From positions 15,628,001-15,692,000 of the forward strand of contig NC_068933.1 in NCBI RefSeq assembly GCF_023091745.1: a stretch of 64,000 bases of DNA. Reading direction: 5' to 3'. Positions 1 through 13,800 of the stretch are shown in pieces. Made by a program: the position numbers and the translations under genes. Under the pieces are notes generated by a model. The model ran no database searches. It was not told the origin of the DNA and saw only the letters and a list, made by a program, of their open reading frames with translations. Origin of the DNA: Budorcas taxicolor (lineage: Eukaryota > Chordata > Mammalia > Artiodactyla > Bovidae). Position 1 is the stretch's first letter, and each line of letters starts with the position of its first letter.

Positions 1-1325
1 ATTCATCTAGTTTAAGTCTCACAACAACTGGAGAAATAACTTGGTCAAGCACACAGCCTTGGGCAAGATTCTAATCCATGCTATTTTGTTCTATAGATAT
101 TACCAAAGAATAATATTTTATCTAATTTACCACCCTGGCATTTAAAATTTTTTCTCAATAACAAGCAAATTAACTTATATATGAGTATGTATTTTATAAC
201 ACTCAAAGCAGATCTATTTGATACAATTTTTTATTGTATCTTATGTCATAAGTATTTTTATGTTTATCTAGAGTTATAGTGTCATGTGGAAATGACTGGA
301 TAGGGTTAGAGGTAAGGCAGTGTATTAGCATGAAAGCTTGCCTATATTCTTTTCTCCATTACTCTTTCTTTAACAGCTTTGCTCTTAAGATTGCTTGCTT
401 GTACTTATGACTATTAAACAATAAAGGGAGGGGAAAAATCCTATAATTCTGCTATTCTCCCTTGTAAATATATATATGATTGCTCACTTTTGTGTAGTAA
501 TAACTACACAAAGTAATAGTTGCTGCTGCTAAGTCACTTCAGTTGTGTTCGACTCTGTGCGACCCCATAGACAGCAGCCCACCAGACTCCTCTATCCCTG
601 GGATTCTCTAGGCAAGAATACTGGAGTGGGTTGCCATTTCCTTCAGTAATAGTAATTAACTTGTTAAAAATTCTCTTTGTTGTAGAGTTCTTTAGTATAT
701 AACAAAGGGTAAAACTGATCCTCATATTAATATTTTTTAAAACTCCATTTACAGTCAGAAACACAAGTGTTGAAAATTACATACCATTTATTTGAAAAGC
801 AAATTTTTAAATGAATGCTAGAGTGGTGTCCCTATTAGAAATATTGAAAATTGACTTTCCAATTAACTACCATATCTAAAGTTAATATAAAACATGTGGG
901 AAAATATGACTTTGATAAAAGAACAAAAGTAGTTTACTGTTAGAAAGGTATTTTGATTAGAGGGAAGTAAATGTTTTAAGAGGTTCGTTGAAAGGACATT
1001 TTAATGATTAACACTAACTGGACTATACCAGCCAAGTTTAATGCCATATTTAAAATTGAGAGGTTTCTTCTGTTTTAGTTTTCCATTACTTTTAATATTT
1101 TAAAACTATCTCTTTTTTTTTTTTTTTTTGGTACAAGGCTGGCTGGCTTTTGCAAGCCCAAGGGCACCTGGGGTCAAGAAATACCTGGGACCTGAAATCC
1201 AGCTCACGTTTCCATCACCAAGTTTTGGAGTTAGGCTGTGTCCACCTAGGTTTGGGGCAACCTTTAGACCAATCTGGTTGAGTCACAAGAAGTTGCTTTT
1301 ATGTAACAGTGCATATAGGTAAATA
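1..1325. other. FAM149A intron, no gene seen
   Basis: AT-rich, with a MIR-like scrap at the very start, one BovA SINE (listed separately) and a T20 tract at 1111-1131. The frame open at 1128-1322 has no splice context or recognisable protein, so it is not called. Confidence 0.5.
520..646 (-). repeat. BovA-type SINE
   Basis: A reversed BovA body opening with tgctgctgctaagtcactt and ending at the internal tggcaac box. The tRNA-related head is missing. Confidence 0.85.
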
Positions 1326-1339
1326 ACAACCTTGATTTT

Positions 1340-1482
1340 TTAAAAATTAATTAATTTATTTTAATTGGAGGCTAATTGCTTTACAAAATTGTGGTGGTTT
1401 TTGCATACATCAACATGAATCAGCCACGGGTGCGCACGTGTCCCCCCATCCTGAACCTCCCTTCCAGCTCCCTCCCCACCCC
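1340..1482 (-). repeat. L1 3'-end fragment (ruminant type)
   Basis: Matches the antisense of the L1 3' region (ggaggctaattgctttac, catcaacatgaatcagccac). A 14-bp target-site duplication, acaaccttgatttt, flanks it at 1326-1339 and 1483-1496, marking a severely 5'-truncated insertion. Confidence 0.8.
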
Positions 1483-1693
1483 ACAACCTTGATTTTAAGA
1501 AAAATAAAAATGGTAGGGAACTAAGCCTCAGTGTCTTGAGGTGTGTGTGGGGTGTTTGTGTGCGCTCATACATGTGTGTGTTTAGGGAGACATGATGGGA
1601 AGAGAGGGGCAACTTTCTATGAAAGGAAATTTTAAATGTCTTAATGAATAAACTTATTATATTACAGTTACTTTTCATATTTTATTTTTTCAG

Positions 1694-1804
1694 AAGAGGA
1701 CTGTCAGAAGGATCTGGAAAGCAGAGTTTCGCTGTGAAAAGCAAAGATCCTTTACCTACCCATTTTACAAAAAATGTACAGAAAGCCATTGCTAAATACA
1801 GCCG
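1694..1804 (+). CDS. FAM149A: FAM149A coding exon (first in window)
   Basis: A pyrimidine-rich tract ending in cag precedes the exon and gtaaga follows. The open frame starts after one base that belongs to the preceding codon (…RGLSEGSGKQSF…KAIAKYSR). The exon opens mid-codon, so an upstream exon must lie beyond the left edge or undetected in 1-1690. It ends on the first two bases of an Arg codon finished by the next exon. Confidence 0.85.
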
Positions 1805-4800
1805 GTAAGAATTAGCCTTTTAAATGCTTCTGATCACAAAATCAAAACTTGCCTGAATGAATATGGGAAACAGAATCACTGATGGGCCATGGATTTCTAC
1901 AAGGTAAAAAAAAAAAAAAAAAAAAAGCTTTATTTTTAGCCAAGTGAAATATTACACTGCATAAATCTTTTAAAATCAGTGTAGTGTGAAAATTAACCAG
2001 TATATTTAAAGGAAGAAAGAGGAAGTAAGCTCAGAGAGGTGAAGCCACTTCCCAGTAAAACCTGTTCCCAGTAACTGTCGTTTATGTTACTTATATTTCT
2101 TCCTGCAGGGAATCTGCGTCATCATTTTCATCAAGTGGGAGCCCCACGCCTACAGAAGCCCCCAACTCCTGGTCTGGGTCTGGGACACAGAGTTCAACAA
2201 CTGGTTTATCTACGGAGAGGAGCTCCGTTTACTCCTGGAGAGATGATGTATGTCTCACAAAATTTTGGATAATCTCATGGTTATAATTCATAACGATGAT
2301 CTAAAGTTTTTACCAAATTAAAACCTTTACCTGGTACACTTGTACATACACATAAATATAAAAGCACTGACGTCACACATAAAACTGAAAATACACTCTT
2401 AAGAAAAATTAAAAAGCTCCCATAACCACACAGTCCAGCATCTTAGCTATTGATAGTTCTGTTTATCCCACATCCAAACCCCCTATCAGGTTGTTATATA
2501 TGATTTCTTGCATAAATATCTGTGGTTGGAAATTCAGGAGAGATCTGACAATTAGGAACTTGAATAAGAGAAAAATTGGGGGAAAATAAAAGCTGTTTAA
2601 AAACAAAAAAATCATGATTAGGGAATTTCCCCTGAATATTCTAAATCAGATATTTTGCATCTAATCCTAGCAGATGTTAACCCAGTAGTGAGACTGAGCT
2701 GGGTGGGACTCTAGTCTGCAGCCCAAGCTTGCCATTCAAATCTGTGTGATTGCACAGTCTCTGACCTCTTCATCCCCTCAAGAGTCTGAGAATTCTGGAA
2801 CACAGGCTTTTGTGACGCCCCTGTGCCCATGGAAGATTCCGGACTAGCTCCTTGGATGGTCTCATTCCTGCTGTTTTCTTGTTTGTGTTCTGGTTTCCTT
2901 TGCTTTCTTTAAAAGCAGCTCTCCGCCCTGGACTGTGCATGTGGGTCCACTCCCCGGGGATGGTTTTACATGGTTTTATAGCAGCGGTTCTCCAAAGGGG
3001 CCAGAGGAAAAGGGTTGTGGGGTGCAGGGCAGGGGTTGAGGGGGTGGCTGAAAGGGAGTCAGCCCTGAATCACTCGGGCACTTTTCGGAGGAGATGTGAG
3101 TCTGTCACTGGGATAAACGCCGCCCGCTCCCACCCACACTCTTTGGTCAAAAGAGGGCAGATGGGAAGAAGGCTGAGAACCATTGCTTTATGAAGCATTA
3201 GCGTCCAAATGCTGGGTTCCTTTCCTACAAAATTTCAAGTAATTATCCAGAGAGAGTCTTACGACTTCCATTTATAGAGTTTAAATTACTCCAGTCCCTA
3301 AACATTGTTTTGCTTTGAATTTAAAAACGTTTACTTACTTTTCGATAGGTAATATTTGTAAAAGCAACAAAATACAAAACAGAGAAAAATGAAAATAAGC
3401 CCTCTTCACACCCCAGCCAAATATTCTTCTGAGTTTTCTCCTTATTTTGTATTTTAAAAGAGGTAATTCAGCTACCCTGCAATCTGGGAATCTAGTTTTT
3501 TATCAACTAAGGGGAAGAAGTATCATGGAAAATATGGAATAGCAGTCTGTGAAAATCAGCCTGAATTGACCATTTTGGATCAGATATGTCAGGCTGAATT
3601 TGTGGGTTAGATTTCACACACCCGCCCTGGGAGAAAACGGACCGGACCAAGGCCTTTGCCCTATAAGCCGATAATTGGTTCTTCCAGTTGTGCTTCTGTT
3701 CACGTTTTCCTCACTGACTGTAAGGGCACGAGGCCTGTTACTTCTCAGTCATTTTCAATATACAGAAAAACTGAAGGGTTTTCTCCCTGACAGTTCACTG
3801 CGCCCTCAGCCCAAGAATCTCTTAAGACCAGACAGGAAAAATGAATACTCTGGTCTCATCCTAATAACCACATCTTTTCGGATACCTAAGGTGGTTTTTT
3901 TTTTGTTTGTTTGTCTGTTTTTCTTGAGTGAAAGAAAGTGATTCTTTCCCTTTCCATGAAATAATATTCCTTTGCATTAGAAAAAGATTGCAATTTGCAA
4001 ATGCAGTTAGGTGTCCAAGGCACAACTACATGAGGGACACATGTCTGTGTACACACAAATGTGCATGTGCTTGGATATATGGTGTGTGTGTTTCCAGCGT
4101 TATCAATGTCTATGTCAGTATGTATATTCATAGCTGTAACTATGTTTATGTAAAATCTTGGATTATGAGACTTTCTCGTAGTAGAGATTATCTCTATTTA
4201 ACAGTTAAGGAAACTAAGTCTCAGTTGGGATGTACTTTTTCAGAAGAGTAAAAATTGGAGCCCTGGTATGTCTGGTTTCGATCGAGTTACGCTCCCTCCT
4301 ATTGTATAAATTTGTAAGTATCATTGATTCTGACGCCCTTATTGACAGCTTCTAGTCCTGTAACTAAATGTGTGTTTCTATATTTTAGGAGTTTGACAAA
4401 GCCAGTGCACAGAAGGTGCAGCAGTTATTCTGGGAGGTCGAGGAAATGTTGTTTGAAGGGAAAGGAAGCCCTCAGACCCAGAATCTCCAAGCTGAGTGCC
4501 GTGAATGGGCAGGCCGGTCCCTGCATCTGAGGTGAGGAGGTTGTTCACAAAAATTCTCCAGAAGGGGGTTGGGAACTGCTCCCTGTTGACCTGTTCAATA
4601 CGTCGGTATATTTTCAGTGAAAGTGCTTGTCAAAATATGTACCGGGAACACACGTGCTTTACCGAGAAATCACTCCCTTCGAAATGGTGTCTGAGGAAAT
4701 CTGGAGACCTTCCAAGTGCACTTTAATTTGTGAGACGCGAATGGAGCTCATGCTCAGAAAGGCATTGCATGCATCACAGATGCAGGAATGGAAGAAGGGA

Positions 4801-7800
4801 GGGAGCTATCCGTGCCTTCCCACTCCCTAGTCTGTGAGCAGCTGTGTCCGCCCTCGAGGAGCAACGCATGGGGCAAGGTCTGGGCAGGAAGAGAGAGATT
4901 ATTTGCATGGATGAATCTGACTATCTCATCAAGATCCCTTATGTAGGAGAAGGTCATCTATTTCTTTTTAATATCAAAGACAAAGGATATAGATCGAGTA
5001 TATAGATTGTCTTCCTTCAATTACTCAGCCAAACCTACTTAGAGGGTAAAAAAAAAAAAAAAATCCATGTCCGTTATCTGAAGTTTCTCGGGGTTATATC
5101 TGGGGAGACTACATTAGAATTTCCATACAGATGTTGATAAATCTTCTAGTTATCTTAGTAACTAAGATTTTTAAAAAATCCTGACTTAACTAAGATTTTT
5201 AAAAATCTTTACTTGATAGGTTTAATTTTTCGTCTCCAGGCCACTGTAAGCCCCTGCCTTAGAGTCCACTAGACGTTAACAATGCACGTGGACTTTCCTC
5301 GGCATCACGGTGCACTTGCCTAAACCCAGGAGCTCAGATCTGTTTCTTTCAGTGTTGTCCTACATACTTAAGATAAAAATGAAGGAAGCGAGAGGGTAGA
5401 GAAAAGAAAAGGTGGCAAGGACTGTAAACCAAGTATATATATTCACATTATTTTCCTTTGTTGCGTATATATCGGTTAACATAGGGAGCTTCCATGTGCC
5501 TAGCATTACCCTAGCTGTCTGAATGTGATTATACTGTCTCTAAGCTACTTGTTAGTCCTACAAGGGAACTGTTATTCTACTTTGCATACAAAATGGAACA
5601 GATGAAACCAGTGGCTCAGGGAGCCTGCAAACTTTGGCTCAGGGCTCTCCATCAATGGCAAGAACAGTGTAGTATGTCCCCCCTCAAAGCCCGTACGTTT
5701 CTTGTGATCCCGTTACACTGTTCATGTACCTTATCGCTTCATCCTTTCAAAACTGCTTCAAAACGTCTTCCCCTTTCCAATAAAAAATGTCAGTTTCCTT
5801 TTTTTTCCCCTCGCACTTTCAGAGTATTAGGAAGACAGCTCATCCCGCCCGCTGATGAAGGAGTTGAGCACTTCCAGAGCAGCCGGCCTGCTTCTGCCAT
5901 CCACGGACCCTTTCTTGATGACTGTGGACACAGCAGCAACATCAGAGAGTATGTTGCTAGAAGTTACTTTCGAAAGTGAAAGTGTGAAGGTGTTAGTCGC
6001 TCAGTCGTGTCTGACTCTTTGCGATCCCATGGACCATAGCCTACCAGGCTCCTCTGTCCATGGAATTCTCCAGCAATACTGGAGTGGGTTGCCATTTCCT
6101 TCTCCAAGGGATCTTCCTGACCCAGGTATCGAACCTGGGTCTCCTGCATTGCAGGCAGATTGTTTACCAACTGAGCCACCTGGGAAGCATATTTTAAACT
6201 ATATATTTAAATAAATAATAGCCAGAATGTGCACGTACTAAGTTGCTTCAGTTGTGACTGACTCTTTGCGACTCTATGAACCATCCATGGCTCCTCTGTC
6301 CATGGGATTCTCCAGGCAAGAATAGTGGAGTGGGTAGCCATGTCCTCCTCCAGGGGATCTTCCTGACCCAGGGACTGAACCCACATCTCCTGTGGCTCCT
6401 GCATTGCAAGTGGATTTTTCACGGCTAAGCCACTGGGGAATCCCAGTAGCCACAACTGAAGCAACTTAGCACACACACACATATCCATCCGCTGTTACGA
6501 GCAGATGTGCTCACGCTCAGTCATGTCCGACCCTGTGGACTGTAGCCCGCCAGGCTCCTCTGTCCATGGAATTCTCCAGGCAAGAATACTGGAGAGAGTC
6601 GCCATGTCCTCCTCCAGGGGATCTTCCTGATCCAGGGATGGAACCTGAGTCTCCTATGTCTCCTGCATTGGCAGGTGGATTCTTTGCCACTGTGCCATGT
6701 AGGAAGTCCTAAAAAGTATTTTCAAATGCATTTTAGTTATACTTTTTCATGTCTATCTCAGCTGTGATCCTTGGCTTCACCAACTTAGAAATTTAGATTT
6801 CAATAAAGGGCCAGCGCAGAGCACTTTTTTTTTTTTAACCCAAGATACTTCTGATTCTAAACGGATGATGCTGTGTGCATGTAATACATATATCAAGACA
6901 GTTAACTTTTAAACTGTTGTTTCAAATACTCTTGAGAGGCGGGGGCTAGATGCCAAATTAAGAACTGCCTCATGGTAATGGATACTAAGCCTCAAGACAG
7001 TAGCAGAAGAAATAAAGCTCTATTCTGTGTTATTTTGCTCATGAACAGATTTTGGTAAGTCCCTTATGCCATTCACACATCTTAGGGACTATGCCATGAT
7101 GCTCCTTCATCATAGCAAAGAAGACACAAACTCGTAGAATGATTTAGACTTTTAGGAAGCCCTTAAAAATTTTAGTGATGCCTGGGTTAAAATGTTGCTT
7201 TTAAGCATATGACTTTTGTCAAATGTAGTGTTTAGTGCTTTTTAAAATTTGGAAATCTGTGGCGTTGTAACTAATTTAAGGGCCCACCCTGATCATGTAA
7301 ACATTGTATTGTTGACCCTCATGCAGAATCTGCTTTTCCCCATAGGCTGTGCATCTCTGGGTCTCAGATAGTCCCGGCCGTGCTCTCAGCCCCCTCCCTG
7401 CCGGGTCCTGATGGTACCAGGGTTGTGGACCTCATGGCACATTCATCTCTGGAAGAAGAGGTTTTTGATGTGGATGGAAAGATTGAAGAGTATTTTGCTT
7501 TTGACCAAAAACAAGAGTAAATAGAATTTTATTCAACATTGACTTAGTACAATAATATTTATTGGGCATGTGTGTTGATTATAGGCTCATGTAGTGTTTT
7601 GTGCATTTTTCACTTATCCGAAAGATTTTCCATTCTTTTGAGAGTCCTGTGCTCCCCAAAGTTTTTCAGTTCCTGGCAGGATATACATATGTTAGAGCAG
7701 TGTTTCTCTTTCTTACTGACAAAGTGGCACTGATAGAAAATAAGAATTGCGTTTAGTGCGTTGGTGAAAGTGGGAAGGCTTCTAGTGGGCTTTGTCCCCC

Positions 7801-10800
7801 AGGGTTTCGGAATCTGGCTGCCCAGGAGAGTAAAGGGGAAAAGGTCCAGGTCCAGTCTCTGCTCTAAATGCGTATCTGATTCTTAGAGAAAAGCTATTGG
7901 TATTGTATAATAAAAATTTGGTACTAAAAAATGCTGTTTGTTTATATACATACAGTATACATATATGCATGTGAGTTGGATCGCTAGAGGAGTAGCATTC
8001 TTTTAACCTCAACCATTGATAGCTCAGTAATGAGAATGGGTTTTGTCCTTAGTGGCGAGGACTGTCCTGAACAAAAGCCAGCTCGTCGTCGCAGGACGTG
8101 GTGTACGCATGGACTTCCTCCCGTGTCGCCGCACGACTGTATCAGAGACGCAGTGGCTGCGGAAGTGTTTGATCACGTCTGGATGAATGTGGTGGAGGTG
8201 CTGGAAAAGCTGACCAGAAAAAACTGGGAACTTAGAGGTACTTAATTTGTAGAATGTGACGTATTGAAAAGAAAAAGTAACCCCTGCTCCTCAGCTTTCT
8301 GTCCCATTTGCTTGACTTGGCCAAATCTAGGACATGACTGGAGTGAGAAGGGAAGTGGGTTTCTGCCTTTATTCACAAGTAAACTTTAATCACCTCAGAA
8401 ATGATATTCTCGTGTTTTGAGCTATAAAAATAAGATTGAGGTATTCCTGAAAAAATACAGAAATACATTAGAGAGAAGCTAGAAGTCACTTTTTAAATTC
8501 TGATTTTAAAAAATTACCTAACTAATCTCTAGTAATGGGATATTGTTTTTTAATTCTAGATGACATTATTTATAAAATAAAAGGTCAACAAGCTAATTTA
8601 TTAATCACTTCATTTACCTGTATAAAATGTTTTCTACTCGAAACCGAGCAGAAACAAATGATAAAAAATGTCAGTGGTGTACAGTAATGACTCGTGTTAA
8701 CCAATTTTCACAATAGTATAATAATCATATTAATTAAATATTACTTTTTGTAATCAAAGGGATTAATTGGGATATTATAAAATACCAAGAATCATTCTTG
8801 CCTCAGTGTATAACTCTGATTTTTTTTTTTTTTTTACCTACCACTGAAAGGATAGGGATTTCATTAGATGCTCTTGGAAAAGTGTCAAAGCCCATTGCTC
8901 CATAGGGTCTGTTCTCTTTAAGGTTCAGTGGCCACCGCAGACTTGAGGTATCTCAAGAAGAAATACTCTCTCTGAATAGTGAATTTTAAGTACATATATA
9001 GTATTAGATAATGTTTCTTAATAACCTTGGTTTTTCTTTGGCACAGAAGGAAGAAAACAGAAAGAAAAATTGAAAGTAGCTGAGAATAAATCTCCACCCA
9101 CGGTTATTTCCCGCATTAATGCTGATGTATCCAGTGTTCCGCCATCCAGAAGCTCTGAAACTCGAAGTGTATCCCTGGCTTCTCATCTTAACCCACCGCA
9201 GGTAGGTGCTTTCTCGCTCTCTCTTTCTTTCAGTCTTTGTATATCTGGCCTCAGGTTGTCCAGAGTGCCAGTGTCCAGTGTTAAATTCTGTTATCAAGAT
9301 ATTTGAGTCTGTTGGCCAATAAGACCAAAATTTTAAAATATTTTATGAAGTTTAATAGAATTTCCAGATTGTCTGATAGAACAGGGACACTCAGATGAAG
9401 TTTAATAAAATCGCCAGATTGTTTGACAGAACAGGGACACTCAGATTTGTGACTTGCCAGCTGTTTGGAGGGGTAGAACTGATTCCACAATTTTTGAAAA
9501 GAAAACATGCTTTCCCCAGTATTTCTAGACAAGTTGAAGGTTACAGATGTTCTCCTTCCCTCCCACCAAAGCAACAAAAGACTCAATCAATGAGTATGCA
9601 TTGAGTTCATTCAGCATTTATTGAGTTTGTATTAAGTGAACTGTATCGGGGCTTCTTAGGTGGCTAGGTGGTAAAGAATCTGCCTACCAATGCAGGAGAC
9701 TCAGATCCGATCCCTGGGTCAGGAAGATCCCCTGGTATAGGAAATAGCAACCCACTCCAGTATTCTTGGCTGAGAAATTCCATGGAGGAGCCTGGTGGGC
9801 TACAGTCCATGGGGTTGCAAAGAGTCAGACACAACTGAGCACCACACACCAACTGTATTAGGTGTTTTAAGGACATACAGAGATGATCACAGCGTATTCT
9901 CTGAAATAGTCGAGTGAGAAGTATTATACAGGTCAGATGCAGTGTCTTCTCTAAGTGATGTACAAAAGAAAGGTTGTAACAGAATGCGGACCAGGATGAT
10001 TTACCCTGCCTGAAGCGAGGCTTCATCTTTTAGGTTGGAGATGAAATTTGAGCCAAACATGAAGAAACAGGTAGTTTTCCTGGGTGGGAAGACTGTGTGG
10101 GTCAATTCAGACAATTGTCACTTGGAGGCTTGAGGGAGGGCGGCAGAGACGGACAGAGGGCTGGAGAATGGGGCGCTGGGACCAGCAGAGTCTCTGTGGC
10201 AGGACGTGGCGTTGGGAATTGAGACCCGTAAGGAGGATTATCTTGGATATGTTGTTCAACTTTTCTAAACTCGTTTCTTTATCTGTAGAATGAGGGCAAT
10301 CATATGTTGTGAAAAGGGGGTGTTGTGAGCACAGAATCATACAAACATGTACTGGGAACTCAATACGGTTTTCTTGAATTATGTCCCTATGCAAAGATCT
10401 AGTAGAAAGTGGGCTGGAAAGGATGCACTTGTTCATGGGATACCTTCAGGAGGACTAAGGAGTTTGGACTTTATGTTTGCACAGCCCATCTGGTGTGGGG
10501 AAGCAGACAAAAGAGAAGAAGAAATTCCTGGTTCTTACAAGTTAATTGGAGGGCGTCAAGCCATGGCAAAGAGTACAGTGCGCGCGCGTGCGAACACACA
10601 TATATACACACACACAAACACACACACACACACACACAGAGGCAATCTAGTGGATATGTTTAGAATAGATGACAGTTGTAGCTTTAGATATAGGCTACAA
10701 CTTTGGAGGATGACAAAGCAGAGGCAGAAGTAGGCACCCAGCATAGGAGCAATAGGGCGTGAGGTTCAGGGAGCAGTGGATTAAAACAGAAATAACTAAT

Positions 10801-13800
10801 AGAATTTACTCTCTAGTGCCAGGGCTTTCCACTTAGTCTTTGCTTGTGCTGTTCAAAAGAAACTTTCGAAATTGCTACCAGCTTAATGTATGTTTTGGTC
10901 TCTTTAAATTGCTGACAGGCTCAGTAATATTTCCCACTTTTCATGTTAAAATATGAAATATGAATCACATACAAGTGAACAGTTATAACAACATAGAAGA
11001 GAAGCTTTAACTATCAGGCAGCATACATATAGGGCTTCCCTGGTGGCTCAGAGGTTAAAGCGTCTGCCTGCAATGCAGGAGACCAGGGTTCGATCCCTGG
11101 GTCGGGAAGATCCCCTGGAGAAGGAAATGGCAACCCATTCCAGTACTCTTGCCTGGAGAATCCCATGGAGGGAGGAGCCTGGTAGGCTACAGTCCACGGG
11201 GTTGCAAAGAGTCAGACACAACTGAGCTACTTCACTTCATGTCAACATAAATATACTTGAGAAATATGGAAAATTTTCAAATCTAAGGAAATTTTTCAAC
11301 AGATATTTTGTTGTCCTTATGGCTTTTTATGGTTTTTAGAAATGTTTTTTATAGCTATTCTGTTTGAATGTGGATAAATGTAAAAGAAAGTGAATGGGCA
11401 ACAAAGTTAAAAAATAAAATCCTAGTAGAGTTTATTTTGAAATAGGCCAAGCATGTTGTGATAATCACACTAGGTCTTAGTTTATGCCTCTGACATTTAT
11501 TTTTATAGGTATTCCATATGAGGAAAATGGGATTAGGGTTGCCACATTTTTCTGGAATTAGAATTCTAGTTTCAGAAACTCTGTTTGCCTGAAACTAAAT
11601 ATTGTTTTAAATCTACTTGGCCGTATTACAGGCCGGATACGAGATGAGTAATAATGTAGCCTTTATGTCACGCTTTCACCAAGGTTATCAAATTGAATTC
11701 TCCTAATAACCCTGTGAAGTTGGACTTGTTACCACCGACATAAAGATTGAGTGAGTGAGTCAGTCGCTCAGTCGTGTCCAAGCCTTTGTGACCCCATGGG
11801 CTGCAGCCTGCCAGGCTCCTCTGTGCATGGGATGGATTCTCCAGACAGGAGTACTGGTGTGGGTTGCCATTGCCTTCCTCAGAAGATCTTCCCAAGCAAG
11901 GAATCGAACCTGCATCTCCTGCCTTGCAGGAGGATTCTTTACTGCTGAGCGGCTGGGGAAGCCCATTTGGAAATTCAGCCATTCTTTAGTAATTTCTCTT
12001 CACATATTTTTAGAAAATAGAGTCCCTTTGTTAAATGCACCTCTTATTAGCCAGTTTGAAGTTGTCCTTTACCAGTAATTGCAGTGACCCTGGATGCTTT
12101 TTAATTTTTATTGTGTTTACTTTCCTCAGATACATCGCTTCTCCAACAATTTTTATAGTGACTTGAATGGTGTGATGACAATTCAAGCAAAACCACTTCA
12201 GCAGAGACCTACCTGTTTTGCAGATAGAACACAGTGCGTATAAAAAATAGTGATCCACCCTCTTCCCTGAGCTGGATGCAGTCTAGCCCTAAAGACCACG
12301 TGCAGTCAGTGTGTAAAAGGATGATAGTCAGGTGTCAGCACAAAACAGTTTGTTAGGTTGGGGCTGATAAGAAAAGGGGACTGTAGCTAAGAATTCTGCC
12401 TCTTGTGGGCTATATGGTTTGGTGCAAACAAGAAGAAACTTAGATCTTTTTTCCCTGTTGATGATCCTTCTTTGAAATTAAAATTGAGCTGGAAATGTTA
12501 GTCTGTTCATTCACTGAACAAATGGGACTATGTTCTGCATGCCAGGCTCTAGACAGAGTCTAGTAAAGGATAAATATTGTAAGTGCCCTGTTCTCGAAGA
12601 ACTTACCCCTGAGCAATTAAGTTGCTTTCTCTCCCCCAGGAGTGAGCAGGAGGACAGACCACTGGGTGTAGGATACGCTGTTCTCTCCTCAGCCCCAAAC
12701 CGTCTGGCCCGGATCACAGATGCTCGTGGACCACAGACCTCCGCAAAGAAAACACTTGCACACAGGAGGCTGCCTTCTCTTACCTCGGACTCCCAGAGAC
12801 TAAAAATCCCCAGTGTGTACAGTGATGAAGTTCTTAGGGGGACAAAACTGTAAGTCTTGCTTCTCTCTGGTGGTAAAGCAAAGATCACAGAGGACAGAGA
12901 TGCTTGTCAGTTTGTTTGTGGTTTATTCCAGACAGAGCATCCGCTGTCAAATTTTATATGAACATTTTTCTAAATGGTTCATTACTCTGGATATTTAACA
13001 TGAATTAAAGTAGTATACTTAGTTGGATACTAGAATATAAAGTCAGGCCATGTACCTCTAGCACAGGGAGCCAAACAAAAGGAAGTTCTTTGAGGGAGAG
13101 GGTCTTGGATGGGTTTCAGTGACTGAGTCTGTAAAACTAATAATTAGCTAATTATTAGCCTTTACAGAACATAATTGATACTTTCATTGTGATATGTAAA
13201 AGTTGATGTACATAGCTATTAGAGTAAGTGGCTCAGCGGTAAAGAACCTTACCTGCAAAGCAGGAGATGTGGCAGGAGCTGTGACGGTCGATTCTTGGAC
13301 TGGGAAGATGCCCTGGAGAAAGAAATGGCAACCCGCTCCAGTATTTTGCCTGGGAAATCCCATGGACAGCCCATGAGGTCACAGAAGAGTCAGACAAAAC
13401 TTCAAGACTCAAAAACAACATACCTATTGGTCCTATTTATCGCTAAGGACAAGTTTCAGTCTGTGTAGGGAATTTCAGAAAATCTTTTGGCCTTGGGGAT
13501 CAACATCAAATCATTGCCTTATTAAAAAGGCATTTGGCACTTCCTTTAATTGTAGAATCACAGAGGAACAGTTTTCTCAGTCACCCAAGTGTCAGGCAAT
13601 ATTTAGGTTAATAGCTAGTGTCTTGTTGATTGCTTTGACATTCCCAAAATAGGTTTTATAAATGTATTTTTGGCTGCTTTGGTTCTTAGTCACTGGACAC
13701 AAGATGTTACATTGTGGCACATGGGATCTTATCAGTAGTGCCTCAACCAAAGATCGAACCTGCATCTGCAAACAGATTCTTAACCACTGGACCACCAGGA

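Noticed and set aside
1128..1322. 64-codon frame after a long T tract as an upstream FAM149A exon
   Set aside because: No phase-compatible donor into 1694, no recognisable FAM149A sequence, and a homopolymer start; left as intron.
11043..11225. Small open frames with recurring peptides in Bov-tA/BovA copies throughout the window
   Set aside because: These are translations of SINE consensus sequence in various frames, repeated wherever a SINE lies, not genes.
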